Assembly: GCF_022230885.1 (NCBI RefSeq)
Contig: NZ_JAKGCT010000005.1
Span: forward strand, 62,001-126,000
Length of the DNA stretch: 64,000 nucleotides
Direction of reading: 5' to 3'
From: Paenalcaligenes niemegkensis
GTDB taxonomy: Bacteria > Pseudomonadota > Gammaproteobacteria > Burkholderiales > Burkholderiaceae_B
In this document: positions 47,369-58,156 of the stretch, in pieces
How the letters are laid out: the number at the start of each line of letters is the position of its first letter
Numbering within the stretch: the stretch's first letter is position 1
Program-made: the position numbers and the translations under genes
Notes under the pieces: model-generated
The model's database searches: none
Seen by the model: the letters and a program-made list of their open reading frames with translations, nothing else
What the model was told of the DNA's origin: nothing

Positions 47369-48985
47369 TCAGACGCCTTCGCCAAACACATGACCGCTAT
47401 GCTCACGCATGGCGTGAAACTCGATGCCGGGATTCAGGTCTTGGGCCACACGAAGTTGTGCAGGCGAGCTTGCCAGAAACGCTACAGCATCAACAACATC
47501 ATAGGCAATGTTAGCGGCGTTGGTGTCGATGAATTTCTTCATTACCTTATCGTCGCTTGCCGTTACCCAGCGCGCCAGATTGTAGCGTGAGGGTGACAAG
47601 CGGGCTTCGACGTTATATTCAGTTTTTAGCCGATGTGCGACCACTTCGAACTGCAACTGACCTACAGCGCCCAATAACAAAGTTCCGCTGGCAAGATAAG
47701 GACGGAATACCTGGATAGCGCCTTCTTCGCCTAGCTGAGTGAGACCAACCCGCAATTGCTTGGTTCGTAAAGGGTCTTTGACCTCGACCGCCTGAAATAG
47801 TTCTGGGGCGAAAAAGGGCAGGCCAGTGAACTGCAGGCTTTCACCTTCAGTGAGCACATCGCCCAGCTGCAGCACGCCATGGTTGGGAATACCAATGATG
47901 TCCCCTGCATAGGCTTCGTCTAACAGTTCGCGACGTTGTGACAGAAAAGAGACCACGTTGTTAGGGCGGATTTCACGATTGGTGCGTGCCACTTTCAGAC
48001 GCATACCGCGTTGAAAATGACCAGAGCTGACGCGTAAAAATGCCACACGATCGCGGTGAGCAGGGTCCATGTTGGCCTGAACTTTAAAAACCATTCCGCT
48101 GAACTTGTCCTCTTCCGGACGAACTACGCGTTGCAAGGCCTCGCGTGGGCCAGGCGCCGGAGCCAGGTCTACCAGGGCGTCCAATACTTCCTGCACACCA
48201 AAATTATTAATGGCAGAGCCGAAGAAAACAGGTGTTTGCTGACCGGACAAGAAGGCGTCGTGATCAAAATCAGGCACAGCCTCTTGTATAAGCTGGACTT
48301 CATCGCGTGCCTTGCGAAAGTTATCGCCAAAGCGTGCTTCAGCTTCAGGATTGTCCAGGCCTGGTAGCATTTCGTCGTCGGCGCTGCGATGGTCTTTGCC
48401 CGAAGTAAAGACGTGAAGGTGGTCTTTCTGGATGTTGAACACCCCTCCAAAGGAGCGTCCCATACCCACTGGCCACGAAAAAGGAATGGCTTCCATGCCC
48501 AGGTGCTCTTCAATCTCGGTGATCAGGTCCAGTGGTTCTTGAACCTCTCGATCCAGCTTGTTCACAAAGGTGATGATCGGCGTGTTGCGTGCGCGACAGA
48601 CCTGTAGCAGACGAATGGTTTGAGGCTCAACACCGTTGGCCGCATCAATAACCATCAGCGCTGCATCAACGGCAGTCAGTACCCGGTAGGTATCTTCAGA
48701 GAAATCCTGGTGACCCGGGGTGTCGAGCAAATTGATCACGCAATCCCGGTATTCCATTTGCATTACCGACGATGCGACCGAAATGCCGCGCTGCTTTTCG
48801 ATTTCCATCCAGTCGGACGATGCGTGACGTTCTGCCTTGCGCGACTTAACGCTGCCCGCGATTTGAATGGCCCCTGCGAACAAGAGCAGCTTTTCAGTTA
48901 GCGTGGTTTTCCCAGCATCAGGGTGGGAAATAATAGCAAAAGTTCTACGTTTTTTGACTTCTTTGCTTAAGTCGCCGGCGGACAT
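47369..48985 (-). CDS. prfC: Peptide chain release factor 3
   Basis: 538 residues from the ATG at 48985, which has AAAGGA upstream. GTPase motifs are SHPDAGKTTLTEKLL, QRGISVASS, LDTPGHQDF and NKLD. The remaining two domains include QFEVVAHRLKTEYNVEARL. RF3 recycles RF1/RF2 after termination. The frame is open throughout. Confidence 0.95.
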   Translation of the reverse strand: MSAGDLSKEVKKRRTFAIISHPDAGKTTLTEKLLLFAGAIQIAGSVKSRKAERHASSDWMEIEKQRGISVASSVMQMEYRDCVINLLDTPGHQDFSEDTYRVLTAVDAALMVIDAANGVEPQTIRLLQVCRARNTPIITFVNKLDREVQEPLDLITEIEEHLGMEAIPFSWPVGMGRSFGGVFNIQKDHLHVFTSGKDHRSADDEMLPGLDNPEAEARFGDNFRKARDEVQLIQEAVPDFDHDAFLSGQQTPVFFGSAINNFGVQEVLDALVDLAPAPGPREALQRVVRPEEDKFSGMVFKVQANMDPAHRDRVAFLRVSSGHFQRGMRLKVARTNREIRPNNVVSFLSQRRELLDEAYAGDIIGIPNHGVLQLGDVLTEGESLQFTGLPFFAPELFQAVEVKDPLRTKQLRVGLTQLGEEGAIQVFRPYLASGTLLLGAVGQLQFEVVAHRLKTEYNVEARLSPSRYNLARWVTASDDKVMKKFIDTNAANIAYDVVDAVAFLASSPAQLRVAQDLNPGIEFHAMREHSGHVFGEGV

Positions 48986-49104
48986 GGGTTTTCCTTTACG
49001 GAGCAAGCGGATGTTCTACGGGTAACGTCCAATGAAATAGGTGGCACACCCAGGCATGTATAGCCTCGGTGTGCTAGTTTAGCTTTTGCTGCGAGCGTGT
49101 ATGC

Positions 49105-50490
49105 CTAGCCTTGGGTAGTGGCTACGGCAGAGGTCGAACCACTGCTGCGCGTACGCTGCGGTTGTGGACGGCGGCCTCGGGCATCGGCAGTACGCGCACG
49201 GCCTCCTGCGGGCTGAGCGCCGCGGCCTGCGTTGTCACGACCGCCAGGGCGGCGATTGGCTTGACCGTTACGTGCGCCTTCGCCATGACGTGGCGCGTTT
49301 CGACGACGTGGTTCGTCGCTTTCGCTTTGTGCGCTACGTGCCGGTGGTTCAAAATCAGCGATCTCAATGTGATCGATATCGCGGTTGATCAGGCGTTCGA
49401 TGGCCTTGAGCAATTTGATTTCACTACGATCAACCAGTGAGAGGGCCAGGCCTTCGCTACCGGCACGGCCTGTACGGCCAATGCGGTGTACGTAATCTTC
49501 TGGCACCTGAGGCAGTTCGAAGTTAATGACGTAAGGCAACTGGTCAATATCGATGCCTCGGGCAGCAATATCGGTGGCAACCAAGACGACAACCTTGCCG
49601 GTTTTGAAGCCGTCCAAGGCACGCGTACGTGCAGACTGGCTCTTGTTGCCATGTAAGGCAGCAGCGTTCAGGCCGTCTTTGCTGAGTTTTTCGGCAAGAC
49701 GGTTAGCACCATGTTTAGTACGGCAAAACACCAGCACCTGATGCCATCCGCTTTGACGAATAATGTGGCTGATCAAATCACGTTTATGCGCTTGCTCGGT
49801 AACCACAACTTGCTGAGTGATGAGTTCAGAGGCGGTGTTGCGAGGTGTGACCGAGATTTCGATAGGGCTGCGCAGCGTGTTGCGCGCCAGCTCACGGATT
49901 TCAGGCGAAAACGTAGCAGAAAACAAAAGGTTCTGACGCTCGGAAGGCATGAGGCTCAGGATGCGACGAATATCGCGGATAAAACCCATGTCGAGCATGC
50001 GGTCGGCTTCGTCCAGCACCACGATTTCTACCTGGCTTAAATCAATGGTTTTTTGACGGCAGTGATCCAGCAGGCGGCCGGGTGTCGCCACGATAATATC
50101 GATGGGGCGTTGCAGGGCGCGAATTTGGGGGTTGATATTGACGCCACCAAACAGCACGAGCGAGCGAATATCGGTGTTGCGGCTATAGAGGCGTACTGAT
50201 TCCTCGACCTGCGCTGCGAGTTCGCGCGTGGGAGTCATAATCAGGGCACGTGGGGTGCCAGCTTTGCGCTGCTTGGCCGGCTGGCCCAGCAAACGATGCA
50301 AGATGGGCAGCGTGAAACCTGCGGTTTTACCTGTTCCTGTTTGTGCAGCAGCTAAAAGGTCACCGCCTTTCATGACTTGCGGGATAGCTTGCGCTTGAAT
50401 AGCAGTAGGGTGTGTGTAGCCAGCATCGGTGACGGCGTGCAGAATAGCATCTGCCAAACCGAGGGAGGCAAAAGTAATTTCAGAGTTCAA
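49105..50490 (-). CDS. rhlE: DEAD-box ATP-dependent RNA helicase RhlE
   Basis: A 461-residue helicase. Motifs in order: Q-motif [67 protein letters not shown], and [10 protein letters not shown]. The C-terminal 80 residues are an Arg/Gly/Asn/Gln-rich tail ([18 protein letters not shown]) that binds RNA non-specifically. It is divergent from lemA. Confidence 0.93.
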   Translation of the reverse strand: MNSEITFASLGLADAILHAVTDAGYTHPTAIQAQAIPQVMKGGDLLAAAQTGTGKTAGFTLPILHRLLGQPAKQRKAGTPRALIMTPTRELAAQVEESVRLYSRNTDIRSLVLFGGVNINPQIRALQRPIDIIVATPGRLLDHCRQKTIDLSQVEIVVLDEADRMLDMGFIRDIRRILSLMPSERQNLLFSATFSPEIRELARNTLRSPIEISVTPRNTASELITQQVVVTEQAHKRDLISHIIRQSGWHQVLVFCRTKHGANRLAEKLSKDGLNAAALHGNKSQSARTRALDGFKTGKVVVLVATDIAARGIDIDQLPYVINFELPQVPEDYVHRIGRTGRAGSEGLALSLVDRSEIKLLKAIERLINRDIDHIEIADFEPPARSAQSESDEPRRRNAPRHGEGARNGQANRRPGGRDNAGRGAQPAGGRARTADARGRRPQPQRTRSSGSTSAVATTQG

Positions 50491-50867
50491 AAGATTTTCC
50501 AGCGACGAGCCTATTGCAAGTTAAAGCAATACCAATCTAGGCTGACGATTAGAATGGTTGAAGGCGAATATGCCTACGCAGGAAAGATTGACCTGCAGAA
50601 ATAACGCGACGATTGGTAGGTTGCGCAATCCGAATATTATAGCGTGTTTCTCCTATGCTCTGCAGATTATCTGCGAAAGCGTCCCTGAGCCGGCGCTTAG
50701 ACACGTATTCGAATTAGAATCGACAGCAGCAGTGTGGAGACAGGCGGTGCGTTTTCCACTCGCTACGGTGTTCAGAAAGCATCAGGACTACAAGCAATGT
50801 TAAGTTGTTCTTGTTGTTATGGATGCAAGCGGATACCCTTTTTATTCGATTTTTTCGTGAGTAAAGT
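50491..50867. promoter_or_regulatory. Divergent intergenic region between rhlE and lemA
   Basis: 377 bases with no gene recognised. It should hold promoters for both genes. Near 50830-50845 is an A+T-rich stretch (TTTTTATTCGATTTTTTCG) just before the lemA start. No hairpin with a T tract was seen. Confidence 0.35.
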
Positions 50868-51479
50868 ATGAAAAATTATCTTCGACTATTGATGGTGTCC
50901 GCCGTAGCGTTGCTGTTAAGTGGCTGCGGTTATAACACCATCCAAAGCCTGGACGAGCAAGTAAAAGCCGCCTGGTCGCAAACTCTGAATCAATACGAGC
51001 GCCGTGCCGAGCTTGTACCCAAGCTGGTTAACTCGGTGAATGCGTACATGGTTAATGAGCGTACGGTACTTACTGAAGTGACCGAAGCCCGGGCGAGGGT
51101 GGGTAGCATTAACGTTAATGTCGAAGACCTGGACAACCCAGAGCTCATGGGGCGTTTCCAAGAGGCACAGAATCAGCTCTCGTCATCGCTGTCTCGTCTG
51201 TTGGCCGTTTCGGAGAACTACCCTCAGCTTAAAAGCGATGGTTTGTTTCGCGATTTGATGACGCAGCTTGAAGGCACCGAAAACCGTATCGCAACCGAGC
51301 GGGGTCGGTATGTCGATGCCATTCAGGCCTATAACCTCTATATTCGTCAGTTTCCAACCCTGATTACCGCGAAGGTATTTGGCTATAAGCTCAAAGAACC
51401 CTACGGCGTCTCGCGTGAAGACGAATTGCGTCGTGATCCTGAAGTGAAGTTTGATATTCCTTCACCCGTCGCTGATTAA
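50868..51479 (+). CDS. lemA: LemA family lipoprotein
   Basis: A 203-residue protein with lipobox LLSGC at about residue 20 and the LemA core (YNTIQSLDEQVKAAWSQTLNQYERRAELVPKLVNSVNAY, VTEARARVG, RLLAVSENYPQLKSDGLFRDLMTQLEGTENRIATERGRYVDAI). LemA proteins often lie with TPM-domain proteins, as here, and are linked to envelope processes; exact function unknown. Confidence 0.92.
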   Translation: MKNYLRLLMVSAVALLLSGCGYNTIQSLDEQVKAAWSQTLNQYERRAELVPKLVNSVNAYMVNERTVLTEVTEARARVGSINVNVEDLDNPELMGRFQEAQNQLSSSLSRLLAVSENYPQLKSDGLFRDLMTQLEGTENRIATERGRYVDAIQAYNLYIRQFPTLITAKVFGYKLKEPYGVSREDELRRDPEVKFDIPSPVAD

Positions 51480-51502
51480 GCCATTTCCCAGGGGAGTCCT
51501 TC

Positions 51503-52422
51503 ATGACCATTATGTCGATGGTACAGCGTGTACGATGGCGGCAATACGCGGCTGCAGGCTTGTGTGCGCTCGTCACACTGCTATTCATGTCCTCGGCATG
51601 GGCCCAGGCAGAGCCTATTCCCCCGCTGACAGACTGGGTGACCGATACGACGGCCACGTTCACTACACAACAGAAACAGGCTCTGAGCACCCAGCTGCAG
51701 TCGTTGGAAGAAGAGAAAGGGTCGCAGATTTTCGTTTTGATTGTGCCAACGACGGGTGAGGATACGATTGAGTCTTATGCTCGCCGCGCCTATGACGCAT
51801 GGCAGGTGGGCAGGGAGTCCGTCGATGATGGCATTCTCCTCGTGGTTGCGAAAGCCGATAGGCGCCTACGTATTGAGGTCGGCTATGGTCTGGAAGGAGC
51901 CGTCACTGATTTGCAAAGTGGTCGCATCATCCGTGAGCAAATTACCCCCGGTTTCGTGAAGACGATTATGTTGGAGGCATACAGGCGGGCGTCAACTCCC
52001 TGATCAGCCTGGTCAAGGGTGAAGAGCTGCCGCCGCCTCCGGTACAAAGTGCAGGACAGCAGGGGGCTTATGATGACGAAGGGCCTGGCATTATGCTGCT
52101 ACCTTTAGCCATGATGGCGTTCCTCATGCCTTCGTGGTTCGCTGCTTTTGCTATCGGAGTCTTTGTATTCCTCATGTTTTGGAGTCTGCCTTTCGCGTTG
52201 CTGGCAGCGGTAGTTGCCTTCGTTCTCTCTAAAATTGGCCGCGCCTTTGGCGCAGGTGGCCGCTCCAGTTCAGGACGTGCATCCAGACGAGGTGCCGTTA
52301 TTGGCGGTCTCGGAGGGGGAATGGGTGGATTTGGCGGTGGAGGCGGTGGCTTTGGAGGCGGCGGCTTCGGTGGAGGCGGTGGCGGCAGTAGCGGCGGCGG
52401 TGGCGCCTCGGGCAGTTGGTAA
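51503..52422 (+). CDS. TPM-domain (YgcG/DUF2207-associated) membrane protein, frameshifted
   Basis: About 306 residues when repaired: signal peptide ending AWAQA, a TPM domain (PIPPLTDWVTDTTATFTTQQKQAL, GSQIFVLIVPTTGEDTIESYARRAYDAW, DDGILLVVAKADRRLRIEVGYGLEG), two membrane helices, and a Gly/Ser-rich tail. It slips at a C5 run (51945-51949); a sixth C gives ITPRFREDDYVGGIQAGV, the conserved form. It follows lemA by 23 bases and precedes a second TPM gene. Confidence 0.88.
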
Positions 52423-52436
52423 GGAGACAATCAATC

Positions 52437-52937
52437 ATGCAAAGCACATTCAGAAACGTCACTGGGCTGGCCCAAATGCAGGGTCAGTGGCTACGCAGGC
52501 GGCACTTCAACGCCGAGGTCCTGGCACATGTGGCTGAACGCATCCGCACCAGTGAGGTGGGACACACTGGAGAGCTCGTGTTGGCTATCGAAGCCATCAT
52601 GCCCAGTCACGAAAGTGACAGTCACCAGCGTGCCCTTGAAGTTTACGGCCGACTGCGCGTGTGGGATACGCCCCAGAACAGTGGGGTGTTATTGTATTTG
52701 GCGCTGGACCAGCGCCGTATTGAAATTGTTGCGGATCGTGCGATCACGGCTACTCCCGAGCAATGGAGCAGGGTCTGCGTAACCTTGCAGCAGGCATTTG
52801 TGCGTAAAGAGTATGTTGAGGGCCTGATGGCGGCGGTTGATGATATTGAAGTTATTCTAAAAGCCCATGCGCCTGCATCAGAAGAAGGCGCAGCGTCCGA
52901 TGTTGACTACTTGCCCAACGAACCCGTCTTTTTGTAA
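52437..52937 (+). CDS. Second TPM-domain protein
   Basis: A 166-residue protein with a single TPM domain and no signal peptide: VAERIRTSEVGHTGELVLAIEA, QRALEVYGRLRVWDTPQNSGVLLYLALDQRRIEIVADRAI and VRKEYVEGLMAAVDDIEVILK. The start at 52437 follows GGAG and lies 14 bases after the first TPM gene. It forms a lemA-TPM-TPM operon. Confidence 0.88.
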   Translation: MQSTFRNVTGLAQMQGQWLRRRHFNAEVLAHVAERIRTSEVGHTGELVLAIEAIMPSHESDSHQRALEVYGRLRVWDTPQNSGVLLYLALDQRRIEIVADRAITATPEQWSRVCVTLQQAFVRKEYVEGLMAAVDDIEVILKAHAPASEEGAASDVDYLPNEPVFL

Positions 52938-53025
52938 GTATAAGCAGCAGGCGTAGTGGCTGGCATGGGTTTTGCCCCGCCAGCACCTGGCGTGATTTAT
53001 CGTCGTTAAATTATTAGTGTTTATT

Positions 53026-54435
53026 ATGCCTAAAACTGTAGTTCCGCCATCGGATCCGGTTGGTTTTAAGGACTACTGTCTGGCCGAGTCCCTGCGTGTC
53101 AAAGAAGCCACCTGGGGACCCATTGAAGATGCCGCCGAAACGCGTCGCAGTATTGCGGGCGGCGGCGGTTTCGCACAACGTTTGGTGCAGCGGGCCCGGT
53201 TGATTGCGCAGCGTGAAGGCCTGACGGTCTATTACGACCGCATGCAGCAGGCGGCCGCGGCGGGCCTGCCGCTTTTGATGTTACTGGCTTGCATTACCGG
53301 AGCTAGCGCCGCCTACGGTGTGCTCGGGGGGAACGGAAGTATCAATGTGCTGACGACGGTATCGGCGCTCTTAGCCTTGAATGTGCTCAGCCTGCTGGTG
53401 TGGTGCCTTAGCCTGTGGTGGCCAGGCAGGACGGACGCCGGAGGTAGCAGCGCATTGGGCCGTCTTTGGTTATGGCTGACTAAGCGATTTGTACGCGGCC
53501 CTGAAGCCGGTTTAATTCTTGGAGCGGGGGTGTCGGTGTTAAATCGGCAGGGCCTGACGCGCTGGGTGTTTGGAGCTGTGAGTCATCTACTGTGGTTCTG
53601 TGCCACTCTGGCCGCCTTGCTCGCGTTGCTTTGGGCTTTCTCGGCACGCCGTTATGGCTTTAGCTGGGAAACCACTCTGCTTGCGCCTCAGCATTTCGTG
53701 AGCCTGGTCCATGGTTTGGGTTCAATCCCTGGCTTGCTTGGTTTTGGCCTGCCAGATTCCGAACTTATTCTGCGTAGCGACGGCCTTCAGCAGCTCTCCG
53801 CCGAGGATCAGCGATTGTGGTCAGGCTGGGTATTAGGGTGCATCGTTACCTATGGCTTGTTACCTCGTCTGCTGGCCTTAGTGTTGTGTGGCGCACGCTT
53901 GGTACTGGGCTTGCATCGCATGCATATCGATGCAAGCATGCTCGGCTTCGCCGAACATCGTGATCGCTTAATGCCTAACACCGAGCCGGTAGGTATTGAT
54001 GCTGCCGCGCCAGCTGATCGGGTCGAGACTATACAGCCTGCTGTGATTCTGCCTGATTTGAATGCACCCACTTTAGTCGTGGGGGTTGAGCTGGCTCGTA
54101 ACACGTCTTGGCCTCCGCCTGTGCTGCCCGCAGCGTGGGACGTCGTCGGTGTGGTGGATTCACGCGCCCAACGTCAGCAGCTATTGCAGCGCTTGCAGCT
54201 AAAGCAGGCCGCTCACCTGGTATTGGTGTGTGATGCGCAGCAGACCCCGGACCGAGGAGTCATCGCATGGCTTAGCGAGTTGCGAGCTTATGGTGAGCAT
54301 TGCAGCGTGGTGTTGATTACGGCTCCCAATACGGATAATGGCGAACGCCTGCAGGCGTGGTTCTATCGTCTGGAATCAGCGGGGTTCGAGTCCGAACAGA
54401 TTTTCACGAATTTTGACGCGTTGCTACTACGTTAA
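53026..54435 (+). CDS. DUF2868 domain membrane protein
   Basis: A 469-residue protein with about four to five membrane segments (LLMLLACITGASAAYGVLGG, LTTVSALLALNVLSLLVWCLSLWW, WFCATLAALLALLWAF, LVLCGARLVLGLH) and a C-terminal soluble part. The start at 53026 is chosen because the family begins MPKT-like with a charged N-terminus (FKDYCLAESLRVKEATWGPIEDAAETRRS). DUF2868 genes are regularly followed by a DUF3482 GTPase, as here, 9 bases away. Confidence 0.88.
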   Translation: MPKTVVPPSDPVGFKDYCLAESLRVKEATWGPIEDAAETRRSIAGGGGFAQRLVQRARLIAQREGLTVYYDRMQQAAAAGLPLLMLLACITGASAAYGVLGGNGSINVLTTVSALLALNVLSLLVWCLSLWWPGRTDAGGSSALGRLWLWLTKRFVRGPEAGLILGAGVSVLNRQGLTRWVFGAVSHLLWFCATLAALLALLWAFSARRYGFSWETTLLAPQHFVSLVHGLGSIPGLLGFGLPDSELILRSDGLQQLSAEDQRLWSGWVLGCIVTYGLLPRLLALVLCGARLVLGLHRMHIDASMLGFAEHRDRLMPNTEPVGIDAAAPADRVETIQPAVILPDLNAPTLVVGVELARNTSWPPPVLPAAWDVVGVVDSRAQRQQLLQRLQLKQAAHLVLVCDAQQTPDRGVIAWLSELRAYGEHCSVVLITAPNTDNGERLQAWFYRLESAGFESEQIFTNFDALLLR

Positions 54436-54444
54436 GGTCTAAGC

Positions 54445-55899
54445 ATGAATTCAGAAAACATTGCGTTGCGCTTGGCAGTCGTGGGTCATACCAATACCGG
54501 CAAAACCTCATTGCTACGTACACTGACTCGCGATGCTCACTTTGGCGAAGTACGTAATAGCCCCGGCACCACACGGCACGTGGAGGGTGTCAGACTAAAA
54601 GTTGAAGACACCCCCGTTGTGGAGCTGTTTGATACGCCAGGCATTGAAGACAGCATGGCACTGCTTGAGTACCTCGAGCGCCTGATACTGCCGGGAGAGC
54701 GCATAGACGGCCCCGCCAGCCTGGGCCGCTTTCTGGAAACGCCGGAAGCGCTGGGTCGTTTCGAGCAAGAGGCCAGGGTGGTGCGGCAGCTGCTGGCCTC
54801 CGATGCAGGCCTGTATGTAGTGGACGTGCGTGATCCTGTTCTGGCCAAGCATCAGGATGAATTACGGATACTGTCCCGCACCGGCAAGCCCTTGCTTCCG
54901 GTGCTGAACTTCACGCGCAGTGCTGAGCAGCGTATCGACGAGTGGCGCACAGCGTTGGCGAATGTGGGGCTGCACGCCATTGCCGAGTTTGATACGGTGG
55001 CACCCGCTTTGGGCGGTGAAGCCCAGTTATACGAACGTCTGGCGTTGCTGCTGAACGAGGGCCATTCGGCTGCACTTAAAGCGTTGATCAGCAATGTACA
55101 GCAGCAGCGAAGTCAGCGACTCAGCGACGCCTGGCGGATTCTGGCTGACATGCTGGTTGATGTCACGGCGTGGAGATTAATCAGCGAAGCCGACGAGAAC
55201 TCAATCAGCGCGAGCACCAGGCAGATGCGTGAGCAGATTCGACAGCGCGAAGAGCGCTGTGTGAAAGCACTGTTAAAACGTTTTAATTTCTCGTCGCGTG
55301 ATTACTTGCCGGACGAACTACAGCTTGATGGCACCCGGTGGGAAACTGACTTGTTTAATCCCGAGGCACTAAGGAATTTGGGCGTGCAGATGAGCAAGGG
55401 GGTGGCCGCTGGTGCCCTGGCAGGGGCTACCGTCGATATGCTGACCTTAGGCTTTAGCCTGGGAGCTGGGACCGTGGTTGGCGCAGCCGCAGGAGGCTTG
55501 TGGCAGGGATTCGATAAGTGGGGGCAACGCCTGATGGGGAAGTGGCGCGGCAAAATGGAACTCAGTGTAGATGAAAGCGTGATACGAGTGCTGGCGCTTC
55601 GACAAGCCACTTTGATACGGGCCTTAGAGGCACGTGGCCATGCAGCACAAACTCCCATTGCCATCGCCGTCAGTTTGAGCAGCGATGAGTCCGATTCAGA
55701 AGACGTGAACGCGCAGACACTGGATTGGCGAAAAGGCCCCCTTCCCGCTGCGTTGCTTGAGGCCCGAGGGCATCCGGAATGGAGTTCGATGCTAAGCCAG
55801 TATGGCGCATCGCCACGACGGGAACAGGTGGTTGTGGCGCTAGCCACGGTTATGAATCAACCAGCGCCCAACCTGGAGGCAGCCTCTAGCGCTTTTTAG
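54445..55899 (+). CDS. DUF3482-type GTPase (YfjP/Era-like)
   Basis: A 484-residue P-loop GTPase. Motifs are GHTNTGKTSLLRTL, the switch SPGTTRHVEGV and FDTPGIEDSM, LPVLNFTRS (a variant of NKxD), and then DUF3482 with a glycine-rich hydrophobic segment (GVAAGALAGATVDMLTLGFSLGAGTVVGAAAGG) that could insert in or bind the membrane. It is paired with the DUF2868 protein 9 bases upstream. The pair may be a membrane-remodelling or stress GTPase module (inference). Confidence 0.88.
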   Translation: MNSENIALRLAVVGHTNTGKTSLLRTLTRDAHFGEVRNSPGTTRHVEGVRLKVEDTPVVELFDTPGIEDSMALLEYLERLILPGERIDGPASLGRFLETPEALGRFEQEARVVRQLLASDAGLYVVDVRDPVLAKHQDELRILSRTGKPLLPVLNFTRSAEQRIDEWRTALANVGLHAIAEFDTVAPALGGEAQLYERLALLLNEGHSAALKALISNVQQQRSQRLSDAWRILADMLVDVTAWRLISEADENSISASTRQMREQIRQREERCVKALLKRFNFSSRDYLPDELQLDGTRWETDLFNPEALRNLGVQMSKGVAAGALAGATVDMLTLGFSLGAGTVVGAAAGGLWQGFDKWGQRLMGKWRGKMELSVDESVIRVLALRQATLIRALEARGHAAQTPIAIAVSLSSDESDSEDVNAQTLDWRKGPLPAALLEARGHPEWSSMLSQYGASPRREQVVVALATVMNQPAPNLEAASSAF

Positions 55900-56134
55900 C
55901 GATAAGGCCGTAAACAAATAGCACGATGATGGCGCCAATGACCGACGCCAATAAACCTACCTGAGAGCCTTCTGGATAAAAGCCCAAGGCTTGCCCTAAG
56001 AAGCCGCCGACCAAAGCACCGACGATACCTAGGATAGTTGTCAGGACCAAACCCATGCTTTGATTGCCCGGCATCAGCGCCCGTGCAATTAAACCAACTA
56101 CCAAACCAACAATTAGCATCCAAATAAAGGCCAT
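55886..56134 (-). CDS. GlsB/YeaQ/YmgE-type stress-response membrane protein
   Basis: An 82-residue three-helix protein: MAFIWMLIVGLVVGLIARALMPG, MGLVLTTILGIVGALVGGFLGQALG and the C-terminal helix IGAIIVLFVYGLIAKKR. Its 3' end overlaps the DUF3482 gene by 14 bases on the opposite strand. Confidence 0.92.
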   Translation of the reverse strand: MAFIWMLIVGLVVGLIARALMPGNQSMGLVLTTILGIVGALVGGFLGQALGFYPEGSQVGLLASVIGAIIVLFVYGLIAKKR

Positions 56135-56278
56135 GTTTTTCTCCGGTACGTTGTTTGAACTGCAAGGGTGAGGCTATGCAGTTTTAATGATCTTAGGTTC
56201 GGTGCAGCTAATCGTCCAGTGATTAGCCGGTTAATCATGTTATTTAAATGTCATCATTTGTAAAGTCATGCTGAAAAA

Positions 56279-57426
56279 TCACTGACAAAGCCGCGAAATG
56301 AGCTCATCCATAAAGTGTTCGCACTGTGTGATTTGATCAATCTCGATGAACTCGTTCGGCTGGTGCGCCTGATCAATAGAGCCTGGCCCGCAAAGCACCA
56401 CATCAAAACCTGCCAACTGAAACTGACCGCCCTCGGCTGCGAATGGAACCACATTGCGTTCTACGTGGTTAAAGCATTCGTCGACTAACTGTTGTGCTTT
56501 TCCACCATGATCGGCCAAGGCTGGAACGCTGGCCATTATTTCATGGCGAATAGTAATGTCGGCGCTTAGGTGTTGCACAGGCGCCAGCAGGTCATTGCCA
56601 TAAGCGATCACACGATCAATATAAGGCTGTGTGGGGTCTCCGGGTATGTTGCGAATATCCCAGATAAACGAGCACTCACGCGAAATAATATTGACGGCCG
56701 TGCCCCCTGAATCACGCCCGTGTGCAAAGTCGTGTAGGGAGGCACGAAGGGGCTGTCCGGGTCTGCCTGGCGCTGGTTCTCTTGCATCAAATCGTCAATA
56801 AAAGACACCAGCCGAGCGGCAATGGTGACAGCGCTGGCTCCGCGCTGTACCTGACTGGAATGTGCTTCATGGCCAATAACGGTGGTTTTGATGGCCGCTA
56901 TGCCCTTGTGGGCAATCACCGCTTGCATGCTGGTAGGTTCGCCAACAATGATGGCGTGAGGCTTGGGTTCGTGCTCAAGCAGATGCTTGATAAGATGCGG
57001 GGCACCGAAGCAGCCAATTTCTTCATCATAGCTAAACGCCAGATGAATAGGGCGCTTTAACGGGGCGCTTAGCATCGCCGGAACTTTGGCCAGCGCAACG
57101 GCCAGAAAACCTTTCATATCGCAGGTTCCGCGTCCATACAGCTTATTGTTGTTGCGGCTTAGACTGAAAGGGGCGGTATCCCAAGGCTGGCCGTCAACGG
57201 GCACCACGTCGGTATGACCTGAAAGCACGACGCCTCCGTCTACCGGAGGACCGATCAACACATGCAGGTTGGCCTTGCTACGGTCCTCGTTGTAGATTAG
57301 CGTGGGCATCAGTCCCAGATCCGTCAAATAATTACGCACGAACTCAATCAGGGCGAGGTTTGTATGCCGTGAGACGGTATCGAAGGCAATGAGTTTTTCC
57401 AGTAGCGATAAGCTTGCGGGTGACAC
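56279..57426 (-). CDS. argE: Acetylornithine deacetylase, frameshifted
   Basis: About 382 residues when repaired. Peptidase M20 ligands are His in VLSGHTDVVP, Asp in GRGTCDMKGF, the Glu pair in YDEEIGCFG, and His in GSIDQAHQPNEF. TVSRHTNL at the start is typical of ArgE. The break is a C run at 56703-56707; one more base restores GVIQGGTAVNIISRECSFIWDIRNIPG. ArgE releases ornithine in arginine synthesis. Alternative: another M20 deacylase, less likely. Confidence 0.9.
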
Positions 57427-57505
57427 AGCGTTGATCTCCTGCTAAGGGCTGCTTAAACTAAAACCCAATGGTAAAGCGTATTGTCGGAGTAGGGATAGCA
57501 TCCTC

Positions 57506-58089
57506 ATGAGTAAAGCCTTAAGACGCCTCTGTAATCTTGAACAATTACCCCCGCAATGCCGATTGTTTGTTGGGTTATGGCCTGACGAAAGTCTGCAGCC
57601 CTTATTGCTTCAGCACGCACGATTGGCCCAGCAGCAATGTGGGGGCGCATCATGAGTGATGGTCACTGGCATATAACCGTGGCTTTCGTGGGTGAGTGCA
57701 ATCGTGTCGAGGCGGCACAGGTTATCGAAAGCTTGCAGGGGCTACGGCTATCGCCGTTGCAGCCCCTGGTGCTATCGACATATGGTGCGTTCAGGAAAGC
57801 AGGTGTAGTCTGGCTAGGGCCTGAGCCCGGGTCTGGCGTGCCGGCTGTTGCAGGCTTGCATTGTGCACATGATCAAGTGTGGGAAAGGCTTGGCGCCGTG
57901 GGCCGGCAACGCCATGAGCGTGAATATGTACCGCATGTGTCGCTGCTCCGGAAGGCAGCAGCAGAACACCTGAACTTGCAGCTAAAGACGCCAGTGCCAT
58001 GGCATCACCAGGCTTGCTATTTGATTGCATCTTTTTCCGATGGCCACACCAATCAATATGTAGTACTGGACGAAATACCCTTAAATTAA
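57506..58089 (+). CDS. thpR: RNA 2',3'-cyclic phosphodiesterase (2'-5' RNA ligase family), frameshifted
   Basis: About 194 residues when repaired. The N-terminus is MSKALRRLCN with the family RLFVGLWPDESLQP, and the two catalytic HxT/S motifs appear in HWHITVAFVG and YVPHVSLLRK. The break is a G5 run at 57641-57645; one more base joins QQQCGGRIMSDGHWHITVAF. Members ligate or cut 2'-5' and cyclic phosphate RNA ends. Confidence 0.88.
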
Positions 58090-58105
58090 CGGTAATTTAA
58101 ACACG

Positions 58106-58141
58106 TCTTTCAGGTGTGCGATTATTCGCACACCTGAAAGA
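58106..58141. terminator. Inverted repeat between convergent thpR and anion permease
   Basis: A perfect fifteen-base stem TCTTTCAGGTGTGCG (58106-58120) and its complement (58127-58141) with loop ATTATT. It lies between converging genes and is terminator-like, though no strong T tract follows. Confidence 0.65.
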
Positions 58142-58156
58142 AACCTGGCGAATGGC

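Noticed and set aside
52068..52430. A proline-rich frame opposite the TPM gene
   Set aside because: It is the antisense of the glycine-rich tail of the TPM protein; composition artefact.
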